Below, piece by piece: positions 37,604 through 50,882 of a stretch of 64,000 bases of DNA. Under the pieces are notes generated by a model. That model had not been told where the DNA came from, searched no databases, and saw only the letters and a program-made list of their open reading frames with translations. The stretch spans positions 4,693,501 to 4,757,500 of the forward strand of contig NC_092335.1 of the NCBI RefSeq assembly GCF_046630445.1, given 5' to 3'. Both the position numbers and the translations under genes were made by a program. How positions within the stretch are numbered: position 1 is the first letter of the stretch; every line of letters starts with the position of its first letter. This DNA is from Rutidosis leptorrhynchoides (lineage: Eukaryota; Streptophyta; Magnoliopsida; Asterales; Asteraceae).

Positions 37604-38216
37604 TGATAGTGCTCCAAATGAACATATATTTAGTAGCAATATCCTCCCAATATGTAAATTATTTAGTTGTAATTGTCCTATTTTAAGTTGTAATCGTTTA
37701 TATTAAATAAGTGCGAAGACAAAAGGCGAAAACGACGATTTGAAGACGAAAATGACCAAAAAGCTCAAATGTACAAGATACAATCCAAGTGGTTCAATTT
37801 ATTGATAAGAAACGTCTAAAAATGACAAAAGTACAAGTTGCGAAATGCAAAGTACAAGATATTAAATTATACGAAAGGACGTTCGAAAATCCGGAACCGG
37901 GACATGAGTCAACTCTCAACGCGCGATGCAACGGTGCAAAAATTACAAGTCAACTATGCACATAAATAAAATATAATATTTAAATAATTCTTAAAGATAT
38001 TTATATATTATATTATTATTTAATTACGTCGACAAGCTAAGATCCAAAAAATTGTGAGCTGAAAAATCAAACTCCACGACTCGCGGAGTTTGAAGGCCAA
38101 AAACTCCACGACTCGCGGAGCAGCCAGATTCCAAAATGCCTATAAAAGGCCACGAGCTTCTGCAGTTTTAAAAAAATATATATATACATAATAATAATAA
38201 TACTCTGTAATATATA

Positions 38217-38278
<62 letters not shown>

Positions 38279-39598
38279 AATATATATATAGTATAGGTTA
38301 GTTTTATATTAGATTAGTTTGGGTTATGTAAAAGTTATTTTTACTGGTTTTGAAGTCGAAATTCTGTCCGTATACCACTACGCGATAAATACTCAATGTA
38401 AGTTATGTTCTCCTTTTTAAATTAATGTCTCGTACTTAAGTTATTATTATGCTTATTTAATATCGAAGTAATCATGATGTTGGGCTAAAAATATTAAAAT
38501 TGGGTAATTGGGCTTTGTACCATAATTGGGGTTTGGATAAAAGAACGACACTTGTGGAAATTAGACTATGGGCTATTAATGGGTTTTATATTAACTAAAC
38601 AATACCTTGTTAATTTAATATACAAACTTATAATTTGATGTATTTATATATAACCACATACGCTTGACTGGGTACGGTGGGCGGGATATCTATAAATACC
38701 AATAATTATTCATTTTACCGGACACAGAACTGGATTAATAGTTAATAGACTTGTTGAAACAGGGGTGAATTACATTCAAGGGTAATTGGTGTAATTGTTA
38801 ACAAAGTAGTAAAACCTTGGTTTACACGCAGTCGATAACCTGATGTATTCATTAAACAAAGTATTAAAACCTTGTTACAATTCGAATCCCCAATTAGTTG
38901 GAATATTTGACTTCGGGAATAAGAATAATTTGACGAAGGCTTTCGCTCTTTATATTTATGACTGATGGACTATTATGGACAAATCCGTATGGACATATTA
39001 AATAATCCAGGACAAAGGACAATTAACCCATGGGCATAAAACTAAAATCAACACGTCAAACATCATGATTATGGAAGTTTAAATAAGCATAATTCCTTTA
39101 TTTTCATATTTAATTGCACTTCTAATTATTGCACTTTTATTTATTGTTATTGTATTTAATTGCACTTTTAATTATCGTACTTTTTAATTATCGCACTTTT
39201 ATTTATCGAAATTTCATTATCGTTATTTATTTTACGTTTTAAATTAAGTTATATTTATTTTACATTCGGTTTTAACTGCGACTAAAGTTTTAAAATCGAC
39301 AAACCGGTCATTAAACGGTAAAAACCCCCTTTTATATATTATTAATATAATATATTTTGTACAAATATAATTGTTTAAAAATATAGTGTGCAATAAGCCC
39401 GCTCCCTGTGAAACGAACCGGACTTACTAAAAACTACACTACTGTGCGATTAGGTACACTGCCTATAGTGTTGTAGCAAGGTTTAGGTATATTCCATTTG
39501 TAAATAAATAATAAATATCTTGTGTAAAATTGTATCGTATTTAATAGTATTCCTTGTAAAACTATATAGCTATTTCATATACACCTCGCATAACATCA
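37604..39598 (+). repeat. Element G 3' LTR
   Basis: Matches the 5' LTR along its length. It has two palindrome units (38072-38088, 38104-38120) where the 5' LTR has three, with TATAAAAG at 38141-38148, again 20 nt after the last unit. Confidence 0.88.
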
Positions 39599-39599
39599 A

Positions 39600-39653
<54 letters not shown>

Positions 39654-39673
39654 GATTAATATTATTATTAATC

Positions 39674-39713
<40 letters not shown>
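39599..39713. repeat. (ATT)n microsatellite of LTR B
   Basis: Two ATT runs joined by AAGATTAATATT, directly after G. G's target duplication ATATT lies at the edge of this tract. Confidence 0.9.
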
Positions 39714-39717
<4 letters not shown>

Positions 39718-40270
39718 TAGTATTATACATAAAATACTACGACGAGGTTATAAACGTGTCACCTTCAAAATGGGTTTTTGAGCAGGATAGAGCGAAGGAA
39801 ATTATGGGTTATAACTATGGAGGTTATGGGTAATATTCATGGGTATATTTGTTAATCAAACCTAGTATTTATCATCTCCGTTACGTCTACGTACTGTCCT
39901 ACAATATTGAATCTCAATATTAATACGTAAGCATTTATATTTTATCTTTTATAAATTAATAGTGTATACATGTCTAGTGCTCGAGTATGTATATTTATAC
40001 GTGTGTATGCTAAATTTCGTCGTTAAACAGTTTATAATGAATCACGAATTAAATACATATATTACTGGTAAAAGGTATATGATATACATGTTTTTAAAAA
40101 GCTAGCGAAAAATCAATAACTTTTCATTTAGATACCGAATAGTTTCGATGAACGGATTAAAAGATATGATCAACTGAATTATGATTGACGTTAATTAAAA
40201 TTGCTTTTGAATCTGCAATTAATATTTAAACAACTTGTTTGTAACATTGATAAAATGGATTTTTGAATAT

Positions 40271-40271
40271 T

Positions 40272-40302
<31 letters not shown>

Positions 40303-40700
40303 AACCCAATACCACATGAGTGGTGTATGGGGGAGGTGAGATGTAGACAATCATTCCCCTATCCGAGAATAAAGACAAGCCATTTCTCCACCCAGAGTGA
40401 AACACTCTCAAGAGTAGAGAAAGTCATCCCTCTCTTTATTCGACGGATAAAGAGATTGCTTCCGAGAGGACCTCCGACCTTTAAGTAGGAAAAAGTTAAA
40501 AAAAATACTAAAATAAAAATAATAATAATAGACGCCATGAAAATGGTATAATCAAATTTCCATGGGTTTGAAATCCTGCCTGAAATTTAATTTAGGCTCT
40601 AACAGTCAGTCAAGTCGCCAATAAATCGACGATTGATGTCGACTCAATAGAGCCACTTTTTGTGTATGGGGGAGGTGAGATGTAGACAATCATTCCCCCA
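40271..40700 (-). mobile_element. RTE-type LINE/SINE 3' scrap
   Basis: An (ACA)n run (40271-40301) abuts a block with GTGGTGTATGGGGGAGGTG and GAGATTGCTTCCGAGAGGAC. This resembles the reversed 3' end of plant RTE elements, which end in GTT-type repeats. A 37-bp part recurs at 40662-40698. No coding part. It lies inside LTR B and is absent from the other LTR types. Confidence 0.5.
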
Positions 40701-41404
40701 ACCGAGTAAATGAATCCTTATATAAGGTACATCTCGTTTTGTGAACTATTGTCAAAATTGACTTTTTGAAACGACTTGGGATAACTTTTGTATGTCGATC
40801 TCGAGCATTAGGATTGTGATACACTATGACCTGACCTAGCTTGATAGACATTTATTGACCAACATATGTTCTCTAGGTTAAGATCTACGATTATTTGATA
40901 TTCCGAGTTTCGGTCACATTACGATGGACAACTTTATGTACTGCTAAGGTGAGTTTCATTGATCCCTTTTTAATTGCTTTTGCAATATATTTTTGGGCTG
41001 AGAATACATGCACTTTATTTTAAACGCAATGGATACAAGGAAATACTAAATTCTACACTGAGTTTGAACCGAAAATCCATTAGCTTTGGTAACTAGTAAC
41101 TGCCAGTTATAAGAACTTGTGGGCGCGAGTAGTAGTATATGGATCCATAGGGCTTGATATCCCCGTCCGAGCTAGAGGACTAGCCTTTTAACGGACGTAT
41201 GCTATTTGAGAAGCGTACACGTTGGTTTACATGTATTATTAATATGATTGTACAAAGGATATAAATTATATATACGTTAAGTTTAGTTACCAGGGTGCTC
41301 AATTTCGTAGAATATTTTGATAAACGTTTCTGGATGAAACAACTGAAATCTTGTGATCCACCTTTATATACAGATTATTCGAAACACTAAAACTATGAAC
41401 TCAC

Positions 41405-41735
41405 CAACCTTTGTGTTGACACTTTTTAGCATGTTTATTCTCAGATTCCCTAGAAGTCTTCCGCTGTTTGCTTATATGTAAGACAAGCTATGTGCATGGA
41501 GTCTTACATGATATACTTTTCAAAGAAACATTGCATTCACCAAATCGTCACCATGTATCTTATTTTGACTGCATTGTCAACGGAAGTATCATTGTAAACT
41601 ATTATATTACGATGATTGTCTATATGTAGAAATCATCAGATGTCGAAAACCTTTGATTTAAATATGCATTTATGGTGTGCCTTTTCAAAAGAATGCAATG
41701 TTTACAAAATGTATCATATAGAGGTCAAATACCTC
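41405..41735 (+). other. LTR 3' hairpin pair (B copy)
   Basis: Hairpin 1 CAAC-CTTTGT-GTTG (41405-41418, four pairs), then AGCATGTTTATTCTCAG and CTTCCGCTG. Hairpin 2 GAGGT-CAAAT-ACCTC (41721-41735). Confidence 0.65.
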
Positions 41736-41795
41736 GCAATGAAATCGATGAATGACGTATTGTCCATATGGATTTGGAGCGATCGTCACAATAGA

Positions 41796-42714
41796 AATTC
41801 CAAAATATTGTCATAAATATCTTCGATATTTCTAAAGATATTTTCATAACTATACTTATCTGAAACTATTTACCTCTTCGTGATATCAGTGTTACATCAG
41901 AAAGGAAACTATATTAGTTTCTAAATTCAAAAAAATTTGAATTTGAGTTATGAATGATTTTGAAGTAGTGTTGAAAATTGATGCATGAGTTAGTATAATA
42001 TAATGACACTTGATCAACGTGATTATATTACAGTAAGTCATGCTGAGTTTCTAATGAAACGTGATGATTCACAGACTATAACGTCATCATGTACCATGTA
42101 CACGACTCTTACATTCTACCTAATCTCCAAACATATTAAGAACATATCTTCTTAATAATTCTATCTTTCCTCTTGAATTCTGGTAATTTAACTAACCGAG
42201 ATCGTGATATTATAATCTCCCTCTTAGAACATTAACTATGTTCATTCCGAAATTTATATCTACAATTTCTAGACCCTTATTCATTTGAATTAAAGTCGGG
42301 AAGAGAAAACAAAAGGATGGGACTCCATAATATAAAGGAAATGAAGAGGGTGGATTTATAGTGAAACATCCATCAGAACAATCAAAACAGATTATCGCAT
42401 TTAACCAAAGGTGATTCTAACTTCCTTAACTATCGAAGAACCAAATCTTATTACGAAGATTTCCTCTAAAATCCTTGATTTCCGGAATTCAACAGTGACC
42501 ACGTCAATAGTTAAGACGAATCTTTATTTCCTCATTTCACTATTTCGTGATAGCTTCACTCGTACGCTTCGTATAATTGAATTGTCTTAATTATATTACC
42601 CACTGACGATAAAACTCTATTTATCAACTCATATGTGTCATGATAACATACTTATTGACATCTGTGACCATCCCGATCAAATTTTGGGACGAAATTTCTT
42701 TAACGGGTAGGTAT
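41796..42714 (+). other. Element A interior, 3' part
   Basis: Resumes after solo LTR B. Decayed, no domain recognised. It ends with TTTTGGGACGAAATTT and AACGGGTAGGTA before the 3' LTR, the polypurine-side signature of A. Confidence 0.6.
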
Positions 42715-43392
42715 TGTGACGACCCGGAAATTTCCGATCAAATCTAAACTTTATTCTTATATGATTTTGACATTATAAGCAAAGTCTATTAAACCGAGTC
42801 TCAAAATATTGGAACTATTTTTCATAAATGCATTTGACCGTTGACCAGTCCCGACGATTCACGAACAATTGTGTGGAAATAAAAATGTAACTATATATAT
42901 ATAAATATATATAAATAATAAATATTCAATGAAAGTTAATATATAATATATATTACATAAGTAATGATACATATATATAATACAAATATAAATATAGTCT
43001 ATATAATAATATTGTTAATACTTCCAATATTAATATCAATATTAATGTTATTAATAAATTTTAGATATGAACTTAATATATATAGATTGATAAAGTATTA
43101 TTATTATTGATATTATTGATATTAATAATATTAGTATTATTAGTATTATTGTTGTTAGCAATATTATAGTTATGCATTTTATGGTAATTATTATCATTAT
43201 CATTAGTAATATTATTATTATAAATTTGTCATATATTAATATTAAGAGTATTATTATTATAGTTATATTTAATATAAAGATTTATTATAATCTATAAAGA
43301 AAATAAATGAATATAATAGATATACAAATACTGTAATATGTAAATACAAATAGATATATACAGATATAGATATTAGGAAATCAGTATTATTT

Positions 43393-43487
<95 letters not shown>

Positions 43488-44358
43488 AATCAAGAAAATC
43501 GTATGAGATTGTAACCCATATCTATCAATCTGTATATGTTTTGTTTTCTGTCCCTAAAACTGGTTACCAGATTGGAATTAAACACAGTATCAAAACAAAA
43601 TTCGTTAGACCTCCACATCAACCTTTATATATTTTTTTCTATTATTTTTTGTCTATAATTACAAATTGAGACCCACAAGCTGCTATAAACAATTGTGTTG
43701 CTCAGTGATATGGAAAAACTACTCAACTTCACTTTATCAATATCAATTATCATTTTAAACTGCTTCTTTTGGTCGAATTAAACAGAAGGTTTAAGAACAC
43801 CCTGTTCTTGAGCAAATTTTATCAAAAGATCAAAAACTAATCAAATTACAAAATGTAATAATGCCATTTTGTTAGGATTACTTTATGTAAACTATCTGCA
43901 AAGTTCGAAACCCCAATTATTTTTATCGAGTTTAAATTTTCGAGTCAAAGTTTACGAATAAAAAAAGTCAACATTTGTTCTTGATCAAATTCGAGTCTAT
44001 TTCGATGATTCAGATTAAATTGACGATTTGAAAGTTTCCATGAACATTTCCTAACCTATTTTATGTTATAACTATTGTCTAAAACGTTCTAGATTTTGAA
44101 ATCATTAAATTTTTTTTTGAAACTTACGAACAGCAGCAGTTTTAATTTTTTTTATTTTTGTATTTTTTTTATATTTTTTTTTGTTAATCAAGAACTCTCT
44201 TCTAATGTTAAAGTGGATTACAAGTCCTAAATGAAACAAAGAATTCGTTATTTTGGTATGAGCTTTAATTGGCCGACTAGTTGAGATTGAAGAAGATGAA
44301 CACGGGCAGAAATGAGTTAAATATAAATGGGTTGGGATTATATTCAGAAAAACGATAT

Positions 44359-44413
44359 TGGACGAGTGGTCTTGGGTGTTAGCTGGGTACAGAGGGGTCG
44401 TGGGTTCGAGGCT
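44359..44413 (+). promoter_or_regulatory. tRNA-like A box / B box in A 3' LTR
   Basis: Same boxes as in the 5' LTR (TGGACGAGTGGTC at 44359-44371, GGTTCGAGGCT at 44403-44413), with a T run following near 44429. Confidence 0.55.
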
Positions 44414-44477
44414 GAACTACAGCACATTTTTTTTTACCATTTCATTGAGGTAGTTATCTATATATTTATCTATTATC

Positions 44478-44625
<148 letters not shown>

Positions 44626-46350
44626 GTCATTATTATTATTATGATCAAGATTACTATTATCATTGTAAGTATTATAATTACTATTAGTTTTGTAATTATC
44701 ATTATCAATACTAGTATAATTTAAAAAGTTATTAGTAATATCATTACTACAAATATTATTCTTATTAGTATTATTATTATTATTATTATATTATTATTGC
44801 TAGTATTATCATTATTATGATTTCAAGGTTATTAAACAGATTAATAACACAAGTATATAATAAAAGTGGTTATATTAGAGATTATAGAAATTTGTTATAA
44901 TTATAAGAATACATGTAAAAATTATAATTTTGATACAAACTAAGAGTATGAGAAGCCATAGTTATTAACCACGAAGATTATGATTATTATGACCATGAAA
45001 ATAAAGGTTTTTATTATATTATTAAGATTAAATATAGAAATTTTGATATAAATATTATTATGAAAATGACTAGAATTTTAATCAAAATATGATTTAATGG
45101 AATTAGTAAAATTATTATAACTATTCTTATCATATTTATTATAATTATAATACAAATTAGTAATTATTATCATTATTAATATCATTATTTTTATTAACAT
45201 TATTATTATTATCACTTTGATCATTATTAATATAAAATATCATTATTATTACTAATATTAATATTATCATAATTAATAACTTGTCAAACAAATAGAAATA
45301 TACTTAATACACATACTTAAACTATATTAATATAGTATTTATTAAAATATATAAAATGAATAAACCTAATTAAATAGTGAAATATATAAGTATTAATATA
45401 AAAACTATATCACTAATAATAATATATATATTTGTTCGATTACAAGTATATGTTTTAATATATATACATACCAATGATATAGGTTCGTGAATCCGAGGCC
45501 AACCCTACCTTGTTTAGTTGTTAAATATCGTCATATGTATTTTTACTACAAAATACAGTATGGTGAGTTCATTTGATTCCCTTTTACTCTTTACATTTTT
45601 GGGACTGAGAATACATGTGCTACTTTTACAACTGCTTTATTAAATGCTTTTGAAATATATTTTGAACTGCGAATACATGAAATGCTTTTATAAATATTTG
45701 ACGAGATAGACACAAGCAAAACATTTTCCTCGAATGAATTATGTAGACGTGATAATTGCCACCATTAAATTATGTGGACGTGATAATTGCCACAATTGAT
45801 ATGAATATTTTTTTCCCCTAATTATTATTGCTTGGTAACCTAAGAATTAGGGAACATCACTAATTTTGAGAATTAGTGCACGCCTAATTCACGCGAATCC
45901 TAAAGGTAGCTACCGGGTTTAACACCCCCCACCCAGAATGTTCACTAGACGGAAGGGCTAGTGGGCGTGGTGTTTAGTACTTCGAAGTTTATATGATTAT
46001 TATACAGACGAGATGTTCTGTTTTGGGGATATTATTATGCGCATTATATGTTAAGGTCGGTTACCAAGCCAAGCTATTAAAGCAATGAAAAGTGAATGTT
46101 GTGTATCGAGAGAATGATTTTTTATACAGGTTATGTGTATGTTATTTTTGTGCACGAGATATGTGTACGGTTACTAAGATTTATGAAAGATGATTTTGTA
46201 CACGAGAAAGGTGTACTGTATTTAAAAGATATCGCATGTACATTACAGATGGGTATAGGATTCGGGCCCATTTGTACCATGCAGCATTTAAATCTTATGG
46301 TCTATCAAAATGATGAATTTTATTGTTTTATGATAAACCTATGAACTCAC

Positions 46351-46636
46351 CAACCTTTTGGTTGACACTTGAAAGCATGTTTATTCTCAGGTATGAAAAA
46401 AATCTTCCGCTGTGCATTAGCTCATATTAGAGACATTACTTGGAGTCATTCATGACATATTTCAAAAGACATTGCATTCGAGTCATCGAATTCATCAAGA
46501 TTATTATTAAGTAAATTATAGATGGATATATTATGAAAGGGTATGCATGCCGTCAACTTTCGATGTAAATGAAAGTTTGTCTTTTAAAATAGAATGCAAT
46601 GTTTGTAAAATGTATCATATAGAGCTCAAGTACCTC
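46351..46636 (+). other. LTR 3' hairpin pair (A 3' LTR)
   Basis: Hairpin 1 CAACC-TTTT-GGTTG (46351-46364) is kept. The hairpin 2 place (46622-46636) has one unpaired position in this copy. Confidence 0.65.
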
Positions 46637-46696
46637 ACAATGAAATCAACTATTGTGAATCGTTTATAATGTATATGAACGGGTCCTTTCAGATTT

Positions 46697-48159
46697 GACT
46701 GATGATATGTGTTTAGTTGTATTCCTCGTCAAAATACCTTTCCAAAAATATAAGATACGTGTTTTGAATGTTTACGATTCATTAGTTATGGTTGTTTAAA
46801 GTTGGATTCGTGCTTGAGTGTTCAAAAACTGCCCAGACTTGCTGAACAGACAGTCTGAGTGCCGCTCAAGGTCTTGGAGCACCGCTCCGGGCCTCGGCTG
46901 TCCAAAAATGCACATTTTCGTTTAATTCTAACTATGCTACGCACCTCCGATCAACATGAAACTTGGCCAACATACATATATATGCTTATCTTTCATAGAA
47001 AAATTTTCGGATACCCGACCCGACCCCGTTGACTTTGACTTTGGCTTTGACCAAGTTTGACTTTTAGTCAAACTTAATAAAACACTTATGCAATCGTTCT
47101 AATCTTACTTTATACTTGATTCTTGCATGAAACTTGACAATGTGATTCACATGCTACATAATCGAGTCGTAACGAGCCATATGACTAATTGAACACATTT
47201 CGCCCGACCTTGTGTCGTAACCGGTTAATTGATACAACTTACTTGTTTAGGTTAAGGCTAAGCAACTTTCATGCACACATTTACTTTGTGAAGTACTTTT
47301 ATACTCGTGCACCCGAGGTGAGATCATAGTCCCATCTTTTCAACAACTTTTATACTTTTAAATGATGGGATGAGAAACATATACGGTTTTATACTACATA
47401 CTTTATACTTTGAACACAAGTACGAAAACAAACATTCCACAGCGAGTTAGAACAAAAAGCCTCAATTCAATTATCATTAGTTACACTTGCAGGGTGTAAG
47501 CGAGAACTTATATTATGTGATCACATGGGCTTGACGAGCCTCATTCGGACGGTTCGCTACCGTCGGCGGATGAAATATATTTTCGGGTTTAGTGTATGTT
47601 CTAACACTACGTAACAGGATACAAAACAGTTAAGTCTTGATAATTGGGTGCTCGCGAACGTATTTTTGGAATGCAAACGATTTGGATAATCAACGTTATG
47701 GAAATACAAAATCTTGTGGTTCAAAAATAACGTTTACAAATACACCTATTATTTCACCAACGTTTTTCGTTGACAGTTTTCTATATGTTTCTCAGGTTCA
47801 TACTTGGCTACTTGATACATGCTTCCGTACACTTTGATTACTTGCTTAGGGTCAATCATACATGCATACGCTAGGGATAGCATCTTTGGATTCAAACTTA
47901 AAGCATACATACTTACGCTATTTATAGCAACCGCGATTTTAAACTTATTATGTCGCAAGTTATTTCATTTATACTTATTAACTTTTGTAAACTTAAACTT
48001 GTTGTCGAACCATTTGGTAGCATAAAACTTTGCAAGTCATACACGTTTCAAATGAATGCGGCATAATTTTGGTCAAACGCGTTTCATTTAGGGACTATGA
48101 CCACGTTACGGGACCTGAGTTGACGGCGCCGTCAATGACGATTTTGACGGGTCGTTACA
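46697..48159 (+). repeat. Element D 5' LTR, second part
   Basis: Continues D's left LTR after A. Contains paired near-palindromes GAGTGCCGCTC (46857-46867) and GAGCACCGCTC (46877-46887), and ends GTCGTTACA. Confidence 0.8.
47758..47772 (+). other. LTR 3' hairpin 1 (D copy)
   Basis: CAACG-TTTTT-CGTTG, followed by GACAG and TATATGTTTCTCAGGT. The fifth pair is G-C here where A has C-G. Confidence 0.65.
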
Positions 48160-50211
48160 GATGGTATCAGAGCGTTGGTTGTAGGAATCTAGGATGTGCA
48201 TTAGTGTGTCTGACAGAGTCGTTAGGACGCATTAGTGAATCTAGACTACAACCGGATAGTTAATCATTGCATTCTGACTTGCATTTTCTATAGATAGCAC
48301 TTACTTGACTACTTGTGCATTTATACTTGAATCTTTCTTAGGTGAACTCCTTAATGGTACCAAATTTTCATCATACGATCATGTACTCTACCACTTTCTG
48401 GTAACACACGTAAACTTAAGATTCATACGCGTAAGGAGGACGACGACTTCATTAGTCATACTAGTTCGGGAACTCTGTCTCCCAGATTGTTATTCATCAC
48501 CGTCCCGAATTAATATCCACAAGTGTTGTAAAGTTACCACCACTACTTTAGATGAGTATCGTCATCACTATTTATCACTACGGTTACGTACTACTCGTTA
48601 TCATAATTCGTTAACCTTTTCGTGCCTAAAGACATTATTATTTGACTTGAACCGCATTGACGTGAACAATCATTTATACACTTCCCTAGGGAAACGCTTC
48701 TTCAGTGTTGCACAAATTCTTTTGATTAAATACGAGTCACGTTAGTGATGTCGTTATACTTTGTTCATTTTAAATCTTCACGATTACACGAACTTGAATC
48801 TACGGAGTGATGTGGGAATGGAGGTATGAGTTAGCGTAATATAACGACACTCGATCAACGTAGTTATATTACGGTAAGTCATACCAAAGTTCTAATGACA
48901 CGTGATGGTGGTTGGACTCGATCAACCTAATCACCACCATGTGCCATGTACATGACTTCATTTTTTTTCCTTGTTGGACATCCGAAAACTCCGAGAATAT
49001 TGATAACAACCATACCAAGGACACACCTTCGATTATTGTCGAACCGTATTTATGCTTCCGAATGAATGACAAATTCTTTCAACTTCAAACGTATGTTACA
49101 CGTGTATACTATCTCGTTTCGCACAGTTTTATTGACGAACTACAAATATGCTTGATATTCTCACATCGAGGAGGAAACTTCTCTCGCATTACACTCGTAC
49201 TTCACGTTATACTAGTATTCACCCCGAGGGTGAATAGTCCTAATGAACGTTTTTCAGAATCCGATAAGAAACCTGCTCTAACAAACGTTTTTAGAAACCG
49301 ATAAATCTTTCGCGGCGCGAATTTCTTGAGAAACAAAAACTTGTTCGAAGATATCTTAAAGAAATGTACCTCGATTCGGATCGAGAGACTCGATTCACTT
49401 CTAAATTTTTTGAGTGCCTTACAAAAAGTCTTGGGAACACGTTTAGACATGAGTACCGCGTATCATCCACAAATCGACGGACCAAGCAAACATACGATTC
49501 AAACCTTGGGAAAACATATCACGAACTTGTATTGTTGCGTTTAATCGATTTCCTCTTACAACGATAGTTATCATTCGAGTATTAGCGCCGCACCTTTTCG
49601 AAACTTATTGTGGCCGCAAGTGTCGTTCTCTTAAATTGTTGGGCCGAAGTAAGCGACAATCAAACCACCGGACCCGAACTCATTCATGAAATAACCGTTA
49701 AGATCGTTCAAATCCAAGAAAGGCTCAAGACGGCCCGTAGTCGCCAAACCTCTCAAATTCCTAGTGGGTGACCGCGTAATGTTAAAAGTCGCACCTTGGA
49801 AAGGTGTAATCCGTTTCGGGAACGTAGAAAACTAAATCCGTGATATTTTGATCCTTTTAAAATCTTGGGGCGTTTTGGACCCGTTGCTAGCCGTTTAGAT
49901 TTTCCGACCCATTTGAGTCTCCGTTCATCCTACATTCTATGTATCAAACTTAAAGAAGTGTCTTGCCGAACAAGAACTTGTTATCCTTTTCGATGAGCTT
50001 ACTATCGATGATAAACTTCGCTTCCTAGGAGAACCGAATCGTGAAACCAAACTCTAAAACAACGTAAATCCCGATTGTCAAGTTCGTTGAAATGCCCAAG
50101 GAAGTACCTTAACCTATTCGTAGAATTGGCAACGCAAGATCTCGAGAAAGAATCAACGACTACTACTTTCAACCAAATTTTGGGACGAAATTTCTTTTAA
50201 GGTGTAGGTAA
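48160..50211 (+). pseudogene. Decayed interior of element D
   Basis: The primer site (48162-48173) is followed by scattered gag-pol traces. Near 49360-49790 words typical of the integrase core and its C-terminal side can be read on the plus strand. The polypurine side (TTTTGGGACGAAATTT) is at about 50178-50195. Much shorter than a whole chromovirus interior and heavily broken. Confidence 0.6.
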
Positions 50212-50882
50212 TGTAACATCCCGCATTTTTCCGTTAAATTATTTTAACGCCCGTCTTTTTTTTTATAATATCTTTCGTTATCTAAATTCATATCTTTCGT
50301 TAACTAACGTTCTTAATATTTCCGCTATTCGATTATAACATCTCCCATTTATTCTCGCTTGTTTAAATTAATTCGTTTGGTTAATTCACGCACCCGCTTC
50401 TAAACTCGAGGGACCAGAGTTGGCTAGTGGGCAAACTAGTTGACTAGGTCAACTAGTCAACCCACCACCACCACCACTCATTCATTCAACCTCATCTCTC
50501 TTTTCTTACTTCCATTATTTTGCTCTCAAACTCCAAATCCTTGATTCATCATCTAAATCCAAACCGAGAAGCTAACATCAAAACAAATTATATATTCGTG
50601 ATCCTCTCTTCGTCCTCTTCATTTTGGTACCAATTTTACTACTTGGGGTAAGGTTTCTAAAAACTCTAGATTTCTCTAATTCGATTTATGAACTTGAAAT
50701 GGTGTTAGTTAGTGTTTATGGTTCAAGTCTAACATGAATATGTGATTTGTTTGCTCGATTTGTTGTTTTGGAGTAACTAGCATGAACACTTGAAATGGGT
50801 TAGTTTAATCCTTGATTTTAGTTGATTAAATGTTGTTTAAATGTTAAAGTTCATGTATTAAATGTGTTACTAGCATCATTAG

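Larger units (their letters stand above)
31703..39598 (+). mobile_element. Element G: gag-only non-autonomous Athila/Tat-like element
   Basis: LTRs 31703-33691 and 37604-39598 (1989 and 1995 bp) start TGATAG and end in CA. Target duplication ATATT is at 31698-31702 and 39599-39603. The primer site TGGCGCCGCTGCCGGGGA (33698-33715) matches the tRNA-Asp site of Athila/Tat elements with one difference. The 3.9-kb interior has one open 314-residue frame with a gag-type zinc knuckle and no protease, RT or integrase. This is the plan of a terminal-repeat element with only gag. It looks structurally whole. The LTRs differ at about 25 sites by eye (about 98.6% alike), so it is likely around a million years old or younger. 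Confidence 0.88.
30778..41790 (+). mobile_element. Solo LTR B, carries element G and an RTE scrap
   Basis: Starts TGTGATGACC at 30778 and ends GATCGTCACA at 41790 (inverted ends). Target duplication ATAGA is at 30773-30777 and 41791-41795. No primer site or interior follows, so one LTR was left by recombination between two. It is split by G: LTR sequence stops at 31702 and resumes at 39604. Without inserts it is about 2.7 kb. It matches the minus-strand fragment at 1-1790. Confidence 0.82.

Noticed and set aside
48305-49567. Several plus- and minus-strand frames of 60-146 residues as host genes
   Set aside because: They lie in the decayed interior of element D between its primer site and polypurine tract, and some contain integrase-like words.
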